Assembly: GCA_001799615.1 (NCBI GenBank)
Contig: MGTU01000004.1
Coordinates: 124,001 to 188,000, forward strand
Length of the DNA stretch: 64,000 bases
Direction of reading: 5' to 3'
Origin: Elusimicrobia bacterium GWA2_61_42
GTDB lineage: Bacteria; Elusimicrobiota; Elusimicrobia; Elusimicrobiales; UBA9959
Shown: positions 9,257 through 16,981 of the stretch, piece after piece
Numbering within the stretch: the stretch's first letter is position 1
Layout of the letters: the number at the start of each line of letters is the position of its first letter
Notes under the pieces: generated by a model
Databases searched by the model: none
What the model saw: only the letters and a program-made list of their open reading frames with translations
Told to the model about the DNA's origin: nothing
Translations under genes and position numbers: made by a program

Positions 9257-11350
9257 TTATTTCTTCTTCACGTACTTTATATGCCGGACATCGGTGCCGG
9301 GGAAGTAGAATTCCATTATTTCTTTGTAGGATTTGGCGTATTTGCCGGCCAGGCCCGCCGCGCCGCTCTGGCACATGCCTATGGAATGGCCCCAGCCGCC
9401 GCCGTAGATCCAGTAATTGCGCACCTTGCCGTTCTTGTAGCGGTTGATCTCTATCTCGAATAGCGTGCTTTTGAGCGAGCTGAAGCCCATGATGTTGCGG
9501 ATCAGATGTTCTTTGGTCACCGTGACGGATTTCTTTTTGCCTACCAGCCTCAGCGAGTTCACGTTGCCCGAGGGGCCGCGCCGCAGCGGGATGATGTCCA
9601 GCAGCTCACCCACGGCGTAGTCCTTGTTGACGCGGAAGGTCATGTCCTTGTGGCGGATGATCTTCATCCAGCGGAATTCGGAAGAGCGCACGCGGCCGGG
9701 GTAATTGCAGTTGGCCTGGGGATTGCCGGTTATCCATAAATGGAACTCCCACGGGTCCAGCGGCGCCTGCGGTTTGCTGGGCTCTATGTCCGCTTTGGTC
9801 ACCAGGTACGGCGAGTCGCCCCAGCCGGTGACCTCTTTGGAGGCCTGGATGGAGCCGCCGCAGTTGGAATGGTAAAAAGTGTAGGCGGGGCGGCCGTGGT
9901 AGGTGAGGATCTCGCCCTCGGTCTCCACCACCGCGCGGGTGGTGGTGTTGGCCTCTATGGACTTGCCTTTGTAGGCCTGGCAGTGCTGCCCGTCGCACAG
10001 GTGGTAGCCTTCCTTCTTATGCTGGCCGCCGCGCGCGCGGCGTATCAGCACCTGGGTGCGGGCCAGGACGGCCTGGGCCTTGAGGGATTCGTAAGGCCAC
10101 TGGGGGGCCACTTCGCTGGGCACCACGCCCAGCAGGTACAGCTCGTTCTCTATCACGTTCACCACGCCGACGCCGCGGTCGCCGTTGGGATAAAGCTCTA
10201 TGTAGCCGCGGTACTGCCGGTCGGCGCCGCGGAACCAGGGGTTGTTGGTCCTGGGCGAGGCGTCGAAAATGACGGTGCCGCTGCGCTGAGCGGGTTTTAC
10301 CAGGATGGGGCCGGCGAAGCGGCCGTAAACCTTGCCTTCTTTGTCCTTCAGCACCACGCGGCCGCCCTCCCCCGTAACTATCCAGGCCTCGTCGGGCGGG
10401 ATGCTGGCGAACAGCTTGCCGCTGGCCTTGCCGGTCACCGTCAGGCCTTCGAAGGACTTTACGCGCAGGAGGTTGTTCCTCCCCTGTTTGCCCGTATTGC
10501 CGGCGCCCAGGCCCACCCGGATCTTGACGGAGGAAGAGAGGCTTTCCAGCGCGTCCAGTGGTTCCATTACCAGTGGTTTGGTGATCCGGAACGGCGGCCT
10601 TATCTCTTCGGGCTGGCGGGTCAGCTTGCCTTCCAGCACCTTCATCATCTTGGACGCCACCGGGTGGCCCGGCGCGTAGTCCAGCACGCGGTAATACTGG
10701 TTCCAGGCCTCGTTGAACTTGCCCTGGCGGGCGTAGATGCCGGCCAGCGGCAGGCGCGCCTCGGTGAACGAGGGGTCCTTGCGCAGCGCCTCCACCAGCG
10801 CCTCCTCGGCCGCCTTGTGCATCTTGAAATTCATGTAGTTCCACGCCAGGATATAGTCCACCCCGGCGAAGTCGGGGCGCAGCGCCCGGTATTTCTCCAG
10901 GTGGGCCAGGGTCTTATCTTTCTCTTCCAGGTTGGAGTACACGCTGGCCAGGCCCAGCTCGGCCCGCGCGTGCAGCTGCTGAATGCGGATGGCCGTCTCG
11001 AAGGCGGAACTGGCCCCGGTGTAGTCGGCCTGGTGGAAGCGCAGCCAGCCCAGTTCCGAGTAGATGTCGGCGCTGAGGGGGTCGCGTTCCAGGGCCCGCA
11101 CCATGGCGCCGGCGGCTTCGTGGTAGCGGCCGGCCTGTTTAAAGCACATGGCCGCGTTGAGCAGCGGCCTGGGGTTCGCCGGGTCCGCCGCGGCGTCGGT
11201 GAAATAAGAGGAGGCGGCTTTCGAGAGATCGCCCTTCAGGTAGGCTTCATATGCGCCGGCGCCGGCCAGGCAGGGCCGGGATTGAAAGAGGCATAATAAA
11301 AGAATAACATCTATTCGGCGCAAGATAACTATATCGTATGAAATTACCAT
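9257..11350 (-). CDS. secreted TPR + SpoIID/LytB-domain protein
   Basis: About 697 residues from ATG 11350 (MVISYDIVILRRIDVILLL), which gives a signal-peptide-like N-terminus ending near RPCLAGAG. Residues up to about 260 are TPR-like repeats; the C-terminal half is a SpoIID/LytB domain (VIENELYLLGVVPSEVAPQW, LKAQAVLARTQ, FYHSNCGGSIQASKEVTGW, GWGHSIGMCQSGAAGLA). SpoIID proteins cleave peptide-stripped peptidoglycan; LytB-like forms occur widely in non-spore-formers, so sporulation is not implied. No clear ribosome-binding site is seen and a later TTG start is possible. Divergent from the ECF sigma gene with only 34 bases between starts. Confidence 0.85.
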   Translation of the reverse strand: MVISYDIVILRRIDVILLLCLFQSRPCLAGAGAYEAYLKGDLSKAASSYFTDAAADPANPRPLLNAAMCFKQAGRYHEAAGAMVRALERDPLSADIYSELGWLRFHQADYTGASSAFETAIRIQQLHARAELGLASVYSNLEEKDKTLAHLEKYRALRPDFAGVDYILAWNYMNFKMHKAAEEALVEALRKDPSFTEARLPLAGIYARQGKFNEAWNQYYRVLDYAPGHPVASKMMKVLEGKLTRQPEEIRPPFRITKPLVMEPLDALESLSSSVKIRVGLGAGNTGKQGRNNLLRVKSFEGLTVTGKASGKLFASIPPDEAWIVTGEGGRVVLKDKEGKVYGRFAGPILVKPAQRSGTVIFDASPRTNNPWFRGADRQYRGYIELYPNGDRGVGVVNVIENELYLLGVVPSEVAPQWPYESLKAQAVLARTQVLIRRARGGQHKKEGYHLCDGQHCQAYKGKSIEANTTTRAVVETEGEILTYHGRPAYTFYHSNCGGSIQASKEVTGWGDSPYLVTKADIEPSKPQAPLDPWEFHLWITGNPQANCNYPGRVRSSEFRWMKIIRHKDMTFRVNKDYAVGELLDIIPLRRGPSGNVNSLRLVGKKKSVTVTKEHLIRNIMGFSSLKSTLFEIEINRYKNGKVRNYWIYGGGWGHSIGMCQSGAAGLAGKYAKSYKEIMEFYFPGTDVRHIKYVKKK

Positions 11351-11384
11351 TGACCCGCACAAAAAAAGACCTTTGGAGGCCGGC

Positions 11385-11942
11385 GTGGAACTGACCGACG
11401 CCGAACTTATTTCGGCCTTCAAGGCCGGCGACGCGGAAGCTTTGGGCCCGCTGATGGAACGGCACAAGGCCGCGCTGTACGGCTACCTGCTGCGCCTTAC
11501 GGGCCGCCAGGACGCCGCCGAAGATATTTTCCAGGAAGTTTTCCTCAAGCTGGTGCGCAACCCGGCGGCTTACGGGGAAAGGGAAAAGTTCAGGGCCTGG
11601 CTGTTCACGGTGGCGCGCAACGCCGCTATGGACCATTTCAGGCGCGAGGGCGCCAGGGGCGAGGTGCCGCTGGAAGGCGACGGCGAACGGCCGGGGCCGG
11701 CCGATTACGCCGCCTCCCCGGAGCCGGGCCCGGAGGCGGCCGCGGTCAACAAGGAACTAGGGGAAAAGATAGCCGCCGCGCTGGCCCGCCTTTCGCAGGA
11801 TCAGCGCGAGGTGTTCTACCTGCGGCATTATTCCGGGCTGTCCTTCAAAGAAATAGCCGAAATGCTTTCGGTCCCCATAGGCACGGTGCTGGCCCGCATG
11901 AGCCGGGCGGCCGCGCTGCTGAGAAAAGAAATTTCACGTTAA
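11385..11942 (+). CDS. ECF-type RNA polymerase sigma factor
   Basis: About 185 residues from GTG 11385, chosen because GGAGG (11375-11379) sits five bases upstream; TTG 11373 is in frame but lacks spacing. Region 2 (ISAFKAGDAEALGPLMERHK through WLFTVARNAAMDHFRRE) and region 4 (LARLSQDQREVFYLRHYSG, LSFKEIAEMLSVPIGTVLAR) are intact and there is no region 3, as in group IV sigma factors. The next gene encodes a zinc-finger anti-sigma protein, so activity is probably controlled by sequestration at the membrane. Confidence 0.93.
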   Translation: MELTDAELISAFKAGDAEALGPLMERHKAALYGYLLRLTGRQDAAEDIFQEVFLKLVRNPAAYGEREKFRAWLFTVARNAAMDHFRREGARGEVPLEGDGERPGPADYAASPEPGPEAAAVNKELGEKIAAALARLSQDQREVFYLRHYSGLSFKEIAEMLSVPIGTVLARMSRAAALLRKEISR

Positions 11943-11991
11943 CCCTGCAATAAAACGCGGGGGCCGGGCGTTGCATATACAGGAGACGGTT

Positions 11992-12468
11992 ATGAACTGC
12001 GATTACGGGGAAAAACTGATTCTTTACTTCTACGGTGAAGCCGACGGCGCCCTCAAGGCGGACGTGGCGGCCCACCTGCAGGCCTGTGCCGGCTGCCGGG
12101 AGGAATTGGCGGCCCTCGGAAAAACAGGGGCCTGGCTGTCCGTAGAGGGGCCCCGCGCTTTCGTGACCGAGGCGGTTATGCGGGCGGCCCGGGCCGCGGT
12201 CCGCGGCGGCGCGCGGGGGTTCACGTTCAGCTGGCGCGAGCTTGCGCTGTCGGGCGCGCTGGCCTCCGTGCTGGCCGGGGTGTTCGCCGTCTCCGGCCGC
12301 CCCGCCGGGCAGAACCTGGCCTGGAACAGCGGCCTGGATTCCGGCCTGGATTCCGTGGAGTACTCGGTGTATCAGGCGCAGTCTGAGCTGTCCGCCTCCT
12401 CGGGAGACTGGGATTACCGCTACAGCGAACTGGAAGACGAAAGCGCGAAAGCCGAAGAGAACGCTTGA
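11992..12468 (+). CDS. membrane-anchored zinc-finger anti-sigma factor
   Basis: 158 residues from ATG 11992 with AGGAGA ten bases upstream. The N-terminus MNCDYGEKLILYFYGEAD followed by HLQACAGCREEL gives the HxxxCxxC zinc-binding anti-sigma motif. One membrane segment follows (about residues 83-100, LALSGALASVLAGVFAV). The acidic C-terminal tail, with many Tyr and Ser, is extracytoplasmic. It probably binds the ECF sigma factor encoded 49 bases upstream and senses envelope conditions through the neighbouring secreted protein. Confidence 0.85.
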   Translation: MNCDYGEKLILYFYGEADGALKADVAAHLQACAGCREELAALGKTGAWLSVEGPRAFVTEAVMRAARAAVRGGARGFTFSWRELALSGALASVLAGVFAVSGRPAGQNLAWNSGLDSGLDSVEYSVYQAQSELSASSGDWDYRYSELEDESAKAEENA

Positions 12469-12485
12469 AAGATAAGGAGACTTTT

Positions 12486-13196
12486 ATGAACAAGAAACTT
12501 ATATTGTGGCTGGGGGTCCTGGCGCTGACCGCCGCTCCCGCCGTTAACGTTATGGCGCAGGGCGGCCCCGATGAGGACGGCCCCGAAGCCGGCATGATGG
12601 ACGACGGCCCCGGCAGGCCCGAGATGGGAGAAGGGCCCGGCCCCGGTTTCGGTCCTAATCATCCCATGGGGATGAAAGGCGGAGAGAACAGGGAGATGGG
12701 CAAGAAGAAAGGGCTGCGCGGCGGCCCCGGTATGGGCGGCCCCGGCCTGCTGTCGGAGGAGGCCACCCTGGCCCTGATAAAGAAGCACGACGCCGCCTTC
12801 GGCAAGAAAGTCGAAGAGCTTAAGACCATACAGCCGGCAAAATACAAGATAGTGCTCAAAATGTCCGAAAAACTGTTCGCCGTGGCCAAGATGGAGCAGG
12901 ACGAGAGCATTGAAAAGGACGCGGTACGCGGCCTGGCGCTGGAGTTCGAGACCAAGGAACTGTCGCTAAAATACGGCCGCGCGGCCGACGCCGACAAGAA
13001 AGCCATAAAGGAAACCCTGCGCGTAAAACTGGCAGAGCTTTTCGACCTGAAGAGCAGAGCCCAGGAGCTGCGCGTAAAGCATATGGAAGACGAGATCGCC
13101 AAGCTGAAGAAGAACCTGGCGAGCCGCAAGGTCAACAAGGCCAAGATAGTGGAGCAGCGCCTGGAACAGCTGACGGGCGAGGGCCTGGGCTGGTAA
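12486..13196 (+). CDS. secreted Spy/CpxP-like helical protein
   Basis: 236 residues from ATG 12486 preceded by AAGGAG. The signal peptide MNKKLILWLGVLALTAAPA ends near VMAQ. A Gly/Pro/Met/Asp-rich low-complexity segment (about 25-85) is followed by long charged helices (KVEELKTIQPAKYKIVLKM, ELFDLKSRAQELRVKHMEDE) of the kind found in periplasmic heavy-metal-sensor/Spy-like proteins. It directly follows the sigma/anti-sigma pair, so an envelope-stress chaperone or sensor role is inferred. Strict family membership is unproven. Confidence 0.65.
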   Translation: MNKKLILWLGVLALTAAPAVNVMAQGGPDEDGPEAGMMDDGPGRPEMGEGPGPGFGPNHPMGMKGGENREMGKKKGLRGGPGMGGPGLLSEEATLALIKKHDAAFGKKVEELKTIQPAKYKIVLKMSEKLFAVAKMEQDESIEKDAVRGLALEFETKELSLKYGRAADADKKAIKETLRVKLAELFDLKSRAQELRVKHMEDEIAKLKKNLASRKVNKAKIVEQRLEQLTGEGLGW

Positions 13197-13228
13197 ACGG
13201 CGGCGGGCCGTTGGCGTCAGGGGTATAA

Positions 13229-13261
13229 AAAGGCCCCGCGGTTTTAAACCGCGGGGCCTTT
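13229..13261. terminator. bidirectional intrinsic terminator
   Basis: A 13-bp stem (13229-13241 with 13249-13261) built on GGCCCCGCGG, with a short AT loop and A/T flanks, lies between the convergent Spy-like gene and the subtilase gene. Confidence 0.88.
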
Positions 13262-13279
13262 CTGCGTCCGTACGCCGCT

Positions 13280-14539
13280 TTAGTCGCGGCCGGTTATATT
13301 CTTTACAAGGCGGTCGGCCACCGGCACGCCGTAGCCCTGGTGATAAGCCGGCAGGCCCAGGTCGAAGGAGGCTTTGACCAGCGCGGCTTCCAGGGCGGCC
13401 GGCCCTTTCACGCCCAGGCTCACCGCCAGCGCGGCCAGCCCGGAAATATGGGGCGCGGCCTGCGAGGTGCCGTTCATCAGCTTGAACTGCCCTCCCGGCG
13501 CCGCCGAAAAGATCCTGACGCCCGGGGCCGTAAAATCCGTCTCGGGCCCGCTCGAGGAGAAACTGGCGAGCTTGCTGGCGTAGTCCAGCGCGGTGACCGC
13601 CAGGGCCTCCGGGTAGGCAGCCGGGTAGTTCACCGCGCCTCCGTCGTTGCCGGCGGCGCAGACCACCAGCACGCCGGCCTTGCGCGCCGCTTTTACCGCT
13701 TTGCCCTGCGCTTCCGAGAATTTATGGGCGCCCAGGCTCATGTTTATTATGTCCGCCTTGTTCCTGACGGCCCAGTCCATGCCGTCTATTATCTCGGAAA
13801 CTTTGCCGGAGCCGCTGCTGTTCAAAACTTTTACCGGCAGGATCGCCGCTTCGGGGGCCATGCCCACCATGCCCTTCCAGTTAAGCGCCCCGGCTATAAT
13901 GCCGGACACGTGCGTGCCGTGCCCCTTGTCGTCGGCCGGGGGCAGGGCCGGGTTAAAGACGTTGTAGCCGGCGGCGCAGGCCGCCGCCAGGTCCGGGTGG
14001 GAGCAGTCCGTGCCCGTGTCCAGTACGGCCACGCGCGCGCCCCTGCCTTTGGTAAGGGCCCAGGCTTGCGGCGCGCGCATGCGGGCCAGGCTCCAGGGCA
14101 TGCGGTCGGCTTTGCCTTCCGCGTTGACCGTGCTGACGTACACCGGGGCGACCGGCGCGGGCGTGGAAACGCTTACCCCGGCGGCCGGCGGTTCCGCCAG
14201 GCCGGTCCCTCCGGCCAGCAGGTCCCCGGCCAGCGCCGCCGCGGCTTCCAGCGTCGCGGGCGCGTCTTCCGAGCCCAGCCAGTAGATCTCTTCGTCGTCT
14301 TCCGCGGCCGTTACGCCGGGCGCGCGGGTTATGTCGGCCGCTTTTGAAGCGTCGGAAAAATCCGCCAGGACGGCGCCGATAAAGGCGAAATCTTTAACCA
14401 CGCTGCCGCCGCGGCTTTCTACCAGGCGCCGCCTGGCGGCGGCGTCCAGCGCATCGTCGAAAGTGATTATTTTCTGGGCGGCGAAAGCCTGCCCGCACGT
14501 TAAGAACGCGGCTAAGAGAAAGGTCAAAGTCCTGAACAT
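13280..14539 (-). CDS. secreted subtilisin-like serine protease (S8), copy A
   Basis: 419 residues with a signal peptide (MFRTLTFLLAAFLTCGQAFA), a propeptide-like region (about 22-140) and a complete S8 domain. The catalytic triad is visible: D174 in VAVLDTGTD, H207 in GHGTHVSG and S359 in NGTSQAAPH, with oxyanion Asn N298 in AAGND. No C-terminal anchor or sorting domain is seen. It is probably periplasmic or exported. It is a clear paralogue of the gene just upstream on the same strand, sharing signal peptide style, propeptide start (QKIITFD against QKIVTFD) and domain layout. Confidence 0.93.
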   Translation of the reverse strand: MFRTLTFLLAAFLTCGQAFAAQKIITFDDALDAAARRRLVESRGGSVVKDFAFIGAVLADFSDASKAADITRAPGVTAAEDDEEIYWLGSEDAPATLEAAAALAGDLLAGGTGLAEPPAAGVSVSTPAPVAPVYVSTVNAEGKADRMPWSLARMRAPQAWALTKGRGARVAVLDTGTDCSHPDLAAACAAGYNVFNPALPPADDKGHGTHVSGIIAGALNWKGMVGMAPEAAILPVKVLNSSGSGKVSEIIDGMDWAVRNKADIINMSLGAHKFSEAQGKAVKAARKAGVLVVCAAGNDGGAVNYPAAYPEALAVTALDYASKLASFSSSGPETDFTAPGVRIFSAAPGGQFKLMNGTSQAAPHISGLAALAVSLGVKGPAALEAALVKASFDLGLPAYHQGYGVPVADRLVKNITGRD

Positions 14540-14582
14540 CGTTTAAAGGCCCCCTGGTTTAGGATACGGCGTAAATTTTAGC

Positions 14583-14618
14583 AAAAAAAGACCCCGCGGC
14601 TTTTGCCGCGGGGTCTTT
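14583..14618 (-). terminator. intrinsic terminator of subtilase copy B
   Basis: The 14-bp stem 14587-14600 / 14605-14618 with a TTTT (AAAA on minus) loop is followed on the minus strand by seven U residues, 22 bases beyond the stop of copy B. It separates the two subtilase genes into distinct transcripts. Confidence 0.9.
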
Positions 14619-14639
14619 GCTGCGTTGTGCCGGAGGGGC

Positions 14640-15878
14640 TCAGCGCTTGATCTCGTAATACCACTGCACGGCGGCCTTGATCTTGCCGGCGTCTACCATG
14701 CCCGCGCCCTGGTCGGTGGGCTTAAGGTTCGGCAGGGGGGTCGCCGCCGCCCTGAGAGCGGTCCTGACTTCCTCGGCGGTCTTGGCGCCCGCGCCCACGG
14801 CGAGGGCCGCCAGGCCGGCCGCGTGCGGGCAGGCCATGGAGGTGCCGGACATGCTGGTATAGCCGCCGCCCTTCTTGGTGGAGTAGATGCTGACGCCGGG
14901 CGCTATGATGACGATCTCGGCGCCGCGGGAGGAGAAGGAGGCTATTTTATCGGAGGAATCCGAGGCCGAGATGGCGATGGCCTGCGGGTACTTGGCGGGA
15001 TAGTTGACGGGGCCGGAGTCGTTGCCGGCCGCGCAGACTATGGCTATGCCCGCGGCATGGGCCTTTTCCATGATGAGCTTCAAAGCTTCCGTGCCGGAAC
15101 CGCCGCCGAGGCTCATATTGATGACGTTCATGCCGTTATTGACGGCCCACTCTATGCCGGCCACGATCCAGGAATACTGGCCGGAGCCGTTCTTGTCCAG
15201 AACTTTCACGGCGTACAGGTCGGCCTCGGGGGCCACGCCTACCACGCCTTTAAGGTCCTTCACGGCGCCTATGGTGCCGGATACGTGCGTTCCGTGGCCC
15301 TGGTCGTCCATCGGGGAAGCGCCCGGGGTGACCGCGTTCCAGCCGCCCTTATAATGCGGGGCGAGGTCCGGGTGGGTGAAGTCCATGCCGGTGTCGATGA
15401 TGGCTACCTTGACGCCCTGGCCGGCGTTATAATTCCAGGCCGCAGCGGCGTTCACGCGCTTTACGCCCCAGGGGATCTCTTTTTCTGCGGGGTCCACTTC
15501 GGGGCGGATCTCGGAGAAGACCGGGGCGGTCCAGCCGTCTCCGGAGCGGATCATGGAAAGGGCGTGCTCCACGGTGGGAAGCGGCACCGCGTTCATGGAG
15601 GCGGGGGCCGCCTCTATCCAGCGGAGGTACTTGTCCTCGGCCACGTTCTTGACGCCTTTGAGGGAATAGATGCTGGCGTCCTTTATGCTGTCGGGGAAAA
15701 CGGCTACCAGGGAGTCTATCAGGGTGAATTTGCGGGTAACCTTGCCGCCCAGGCTTTCGATGCTTTTGTCGATGGAGCCTTTATAGGAATGGTCGAAGGT
15801 CACTATTTTCTGCGAAGCCTGCGCGCTTACGGCCGCCGCGAGCAGTAAGCCGGCGAACAACGTGGTTAATTTCTTCAT
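14640..15878 (-). CDS. secreted subtilisin-like serine protease (S8), copy B
   Basis: 412 residues from ATG 15878, preceded on the minus strand by TTGGAGGAAAAT (strong ribosome-binding site); the in-frame extension upstream is ignored. Signal peptide MKKLTTLFAGLLLAAAVSAQA, an inhibitor-I9-like propeptide (about 22-90), then S8 with D162 (IIDTGMD), H195 (GHGTHVSG), N286 (AAGNDSG) and S347 (SGTSMACPH). All catalytic residues are present. A near-consensus promoter lies upstream (15922-15951). Tandem paralogue of copy A. Confidence 0.94.
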   Translation of the reverse strand: MKKLTTLFAGLLLAAAVSAQASQKIVTFDHSYKGSIDKSIESLGGKVTRKFTLIDSLVAVFPDSIKDASIYSLKGVKNVAEDKYLRWIEAAPASMNAVPLPTVEHALSMIRSGDGWTAPVFSEIRPEVDPAEKEIPWGVKRVNAAAAWNYNAGQGVKVAIIDTGMDFTHPDLAPHYKGGWNAVTPGASPMDDQGHGTHVSGTIGAVKDLKGVVGVAPEADLYAVKVLDKNGSGQYSWIVAGIEWAVNNGMNVINMSLGGGSGTEALKLIMEKAHAAGIAIVCAAGNDSGPVNYPAKYPQAIAISASDSSDKIASFSSRGAEIVIIAPGVSIYSTKKGGGYTSMSGTSMACPHAAGLAALAVGAGAKTAEEVRTALRAAATPLPNLKPTDQGAGMVDAGKIKAAVQWYYEIKR

Positions 15879-15921
15879 ATTTTCCTCCAAGAATGAACAG
15901 GGGGCTAAAGTACCTATGCCC

Positions 15922-15951
15922 AATATAGGACTTTTGGTTGATTTGTGTCAA
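15922..15951 (-). promoter_or_regulatory. sigma70-type promoter of subtilase copy B
   Basis: On the minus strand TTGACA (15946-15951) and TATATT (15922-15927) are separated by 18 bases, placing the start about 37 bases before the ATG. The -35 box is a perfect consensus match. Confidence 0.75.
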
Positions 15952-16002
15952 TAGTGCGGGCAGGGGGAGGAAAATACAAGGCTATTCGGGCTGGTACCGC
16001 TT

Positions 16003-16878
16003 TTATCTTTTAACCTGCCCGCCGCCGGCCAGGCCCGCGGCCAGGCCGGCCGTCTGCGGGTTGTTCATCAGCGCGTTCAGTACGTTGGGATTGGTAAGGG
16101 CCTGCATCACTTCAGGGTTGGTCGACATCATACTGCTTAAACTGTCCGGGTTCTGCAGCAAGCCCTGCACGGCGGGGGAGGCCAGGATGGCGCTGGCCAT
16201 GCCGCTGCTGGCGAAAGTGTTGACCACCGCCTGGTTGTTCATGGCCGCCTGCACTACCGGGTTGTTGAGGAAATTGCTGACGTTCTTGGGGTTGCTGAGG
16301 TAATTCTGCAGGCCCTGCTGGCTGCCCAGCGCGCCTTTTACCGTGTCCCTGCCCATGAAGCCTTTGACCACCCAGGAATTATTGAACATGGCGCCTACGG
16401 CCTTGGGGTTGTTCATCGCCTTGCCTACGGCGTAGGTCAGGTAGCCTTTCTGGTTGCCGAATCCCATCTGGGCCTTATTGTTGGTGTCGCTGGAATTCAG
16501 GGCGGCCTGGTTGGCCGAAACCGGCCGGCCCTGGCCCTGGGCGGCCTGCCGTTTTTTGGTGTCGGCGGCCGCGGCTCTCGCGTCGGCGTCAGCCTCTTCT
16601 TCATCTTGCTCGATGGCCCCCTCGCCGCCCTTGCCGGAGCGGTAGCGCACGGTATAGCCGATGTCGCTCAGGCCCGGGTCATAGGCCTTGTGCTCTATCT
16701 TTTTCACTTCGCCTTCGGCCGCGTTGAAGGCGCCGTATTCGTCGTTGGAAAGCTGCACGTCCCCGGAGTTGAGCTTCGCGACCCACTTAAAAAGCATCAC
16801 GCCCAGCACGATGTAGACCGGGGTCATGTATAGCCAGATGCTCCAGCCTGATTTTTTGTGTTCCCCGTCCATATTCAT
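16003..16878 (-). CDS. membrane-anchored protein with C-terminal Asn-Pro repeats (STI1-like)
   Basis: About 291 residues. ATG at 16878 (MNMDGEHKK) and 16872 (MDGEHKK) are both possible; the promoter position favours 16872. A membrane segment (about 13-32, SIWLYMTPVYIVLGVMLFKW) is followed by an acidic and Ala-rich linker. The C-terminal part repeats short helices divided by Asn-Pro: SNPKNVSNFLNNP, TNPEVMQALTNPNVLNALMNNP. This spacing resembles STI1/heat-shock-chaperonin-binding repeats of co-chaperones, a resemblance only. Function unknown. It stands alone with its own promoter and is divergent from the glycosyltransferase gene. Confidence 0.7.
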   Translation of the reverse strand: MNMDGEHKKSGWSIWLYMTPVYIVLGVMLFKWVAKLNSGDVQLSNDEYGAFNAAEGEVKKIEHKAYDPGLSDIGYTVRYRSGKGGEGAIEQDEEEADADARAAAADTKKRQAAQGQGRPVSANQAALNSSDTNNKAQMGFGNQKGYLTYAVGKAMNNPKAVGAMFNNSWVVKGFMGRDTVKGALGSQQGLQNYLSNPKNVSNFLNNPVVQAAMNNQAVVNTFASSGMASAILASPAVQGLLQNPDSLSSMMSTNPEVMQALTNPNVLNALMNNPQTAGLAAGLAGGGQVKR

Positions 16879-16907
16879 AATATAACACCGAAAGGCGGCC
16901 AAGTCAA
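16879..16907 (-). promoter_or_regulatory. sigma70-type promoter, possibly giving a leaderless transcript
   Basis: Minus strand: TTGACT (16902-16907), a 17-base spacer, and TATATT (16879-16884). Normal spacing puts transcription start near 16872, at the ATG of MDGEHKK and beyond the ATG at 16878. No Shine-Dalgarno sequence is visible before either start. Confidence 0.65.
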
Positions 16908-16981
16908 CAGGAGTTATTTTTTGTGTATAATCTAACGATATCCATAGCGGCGCTTTTTTTGAGGCGCCCCGCGGGTATTTT

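Noticed and set aside
9257-11350. Evidence for sporulation from the SpoIID domain
   Set aside because: SpoIID/LytB domains are common in non-spore-forming bacteria and no other sporulation gene is present.
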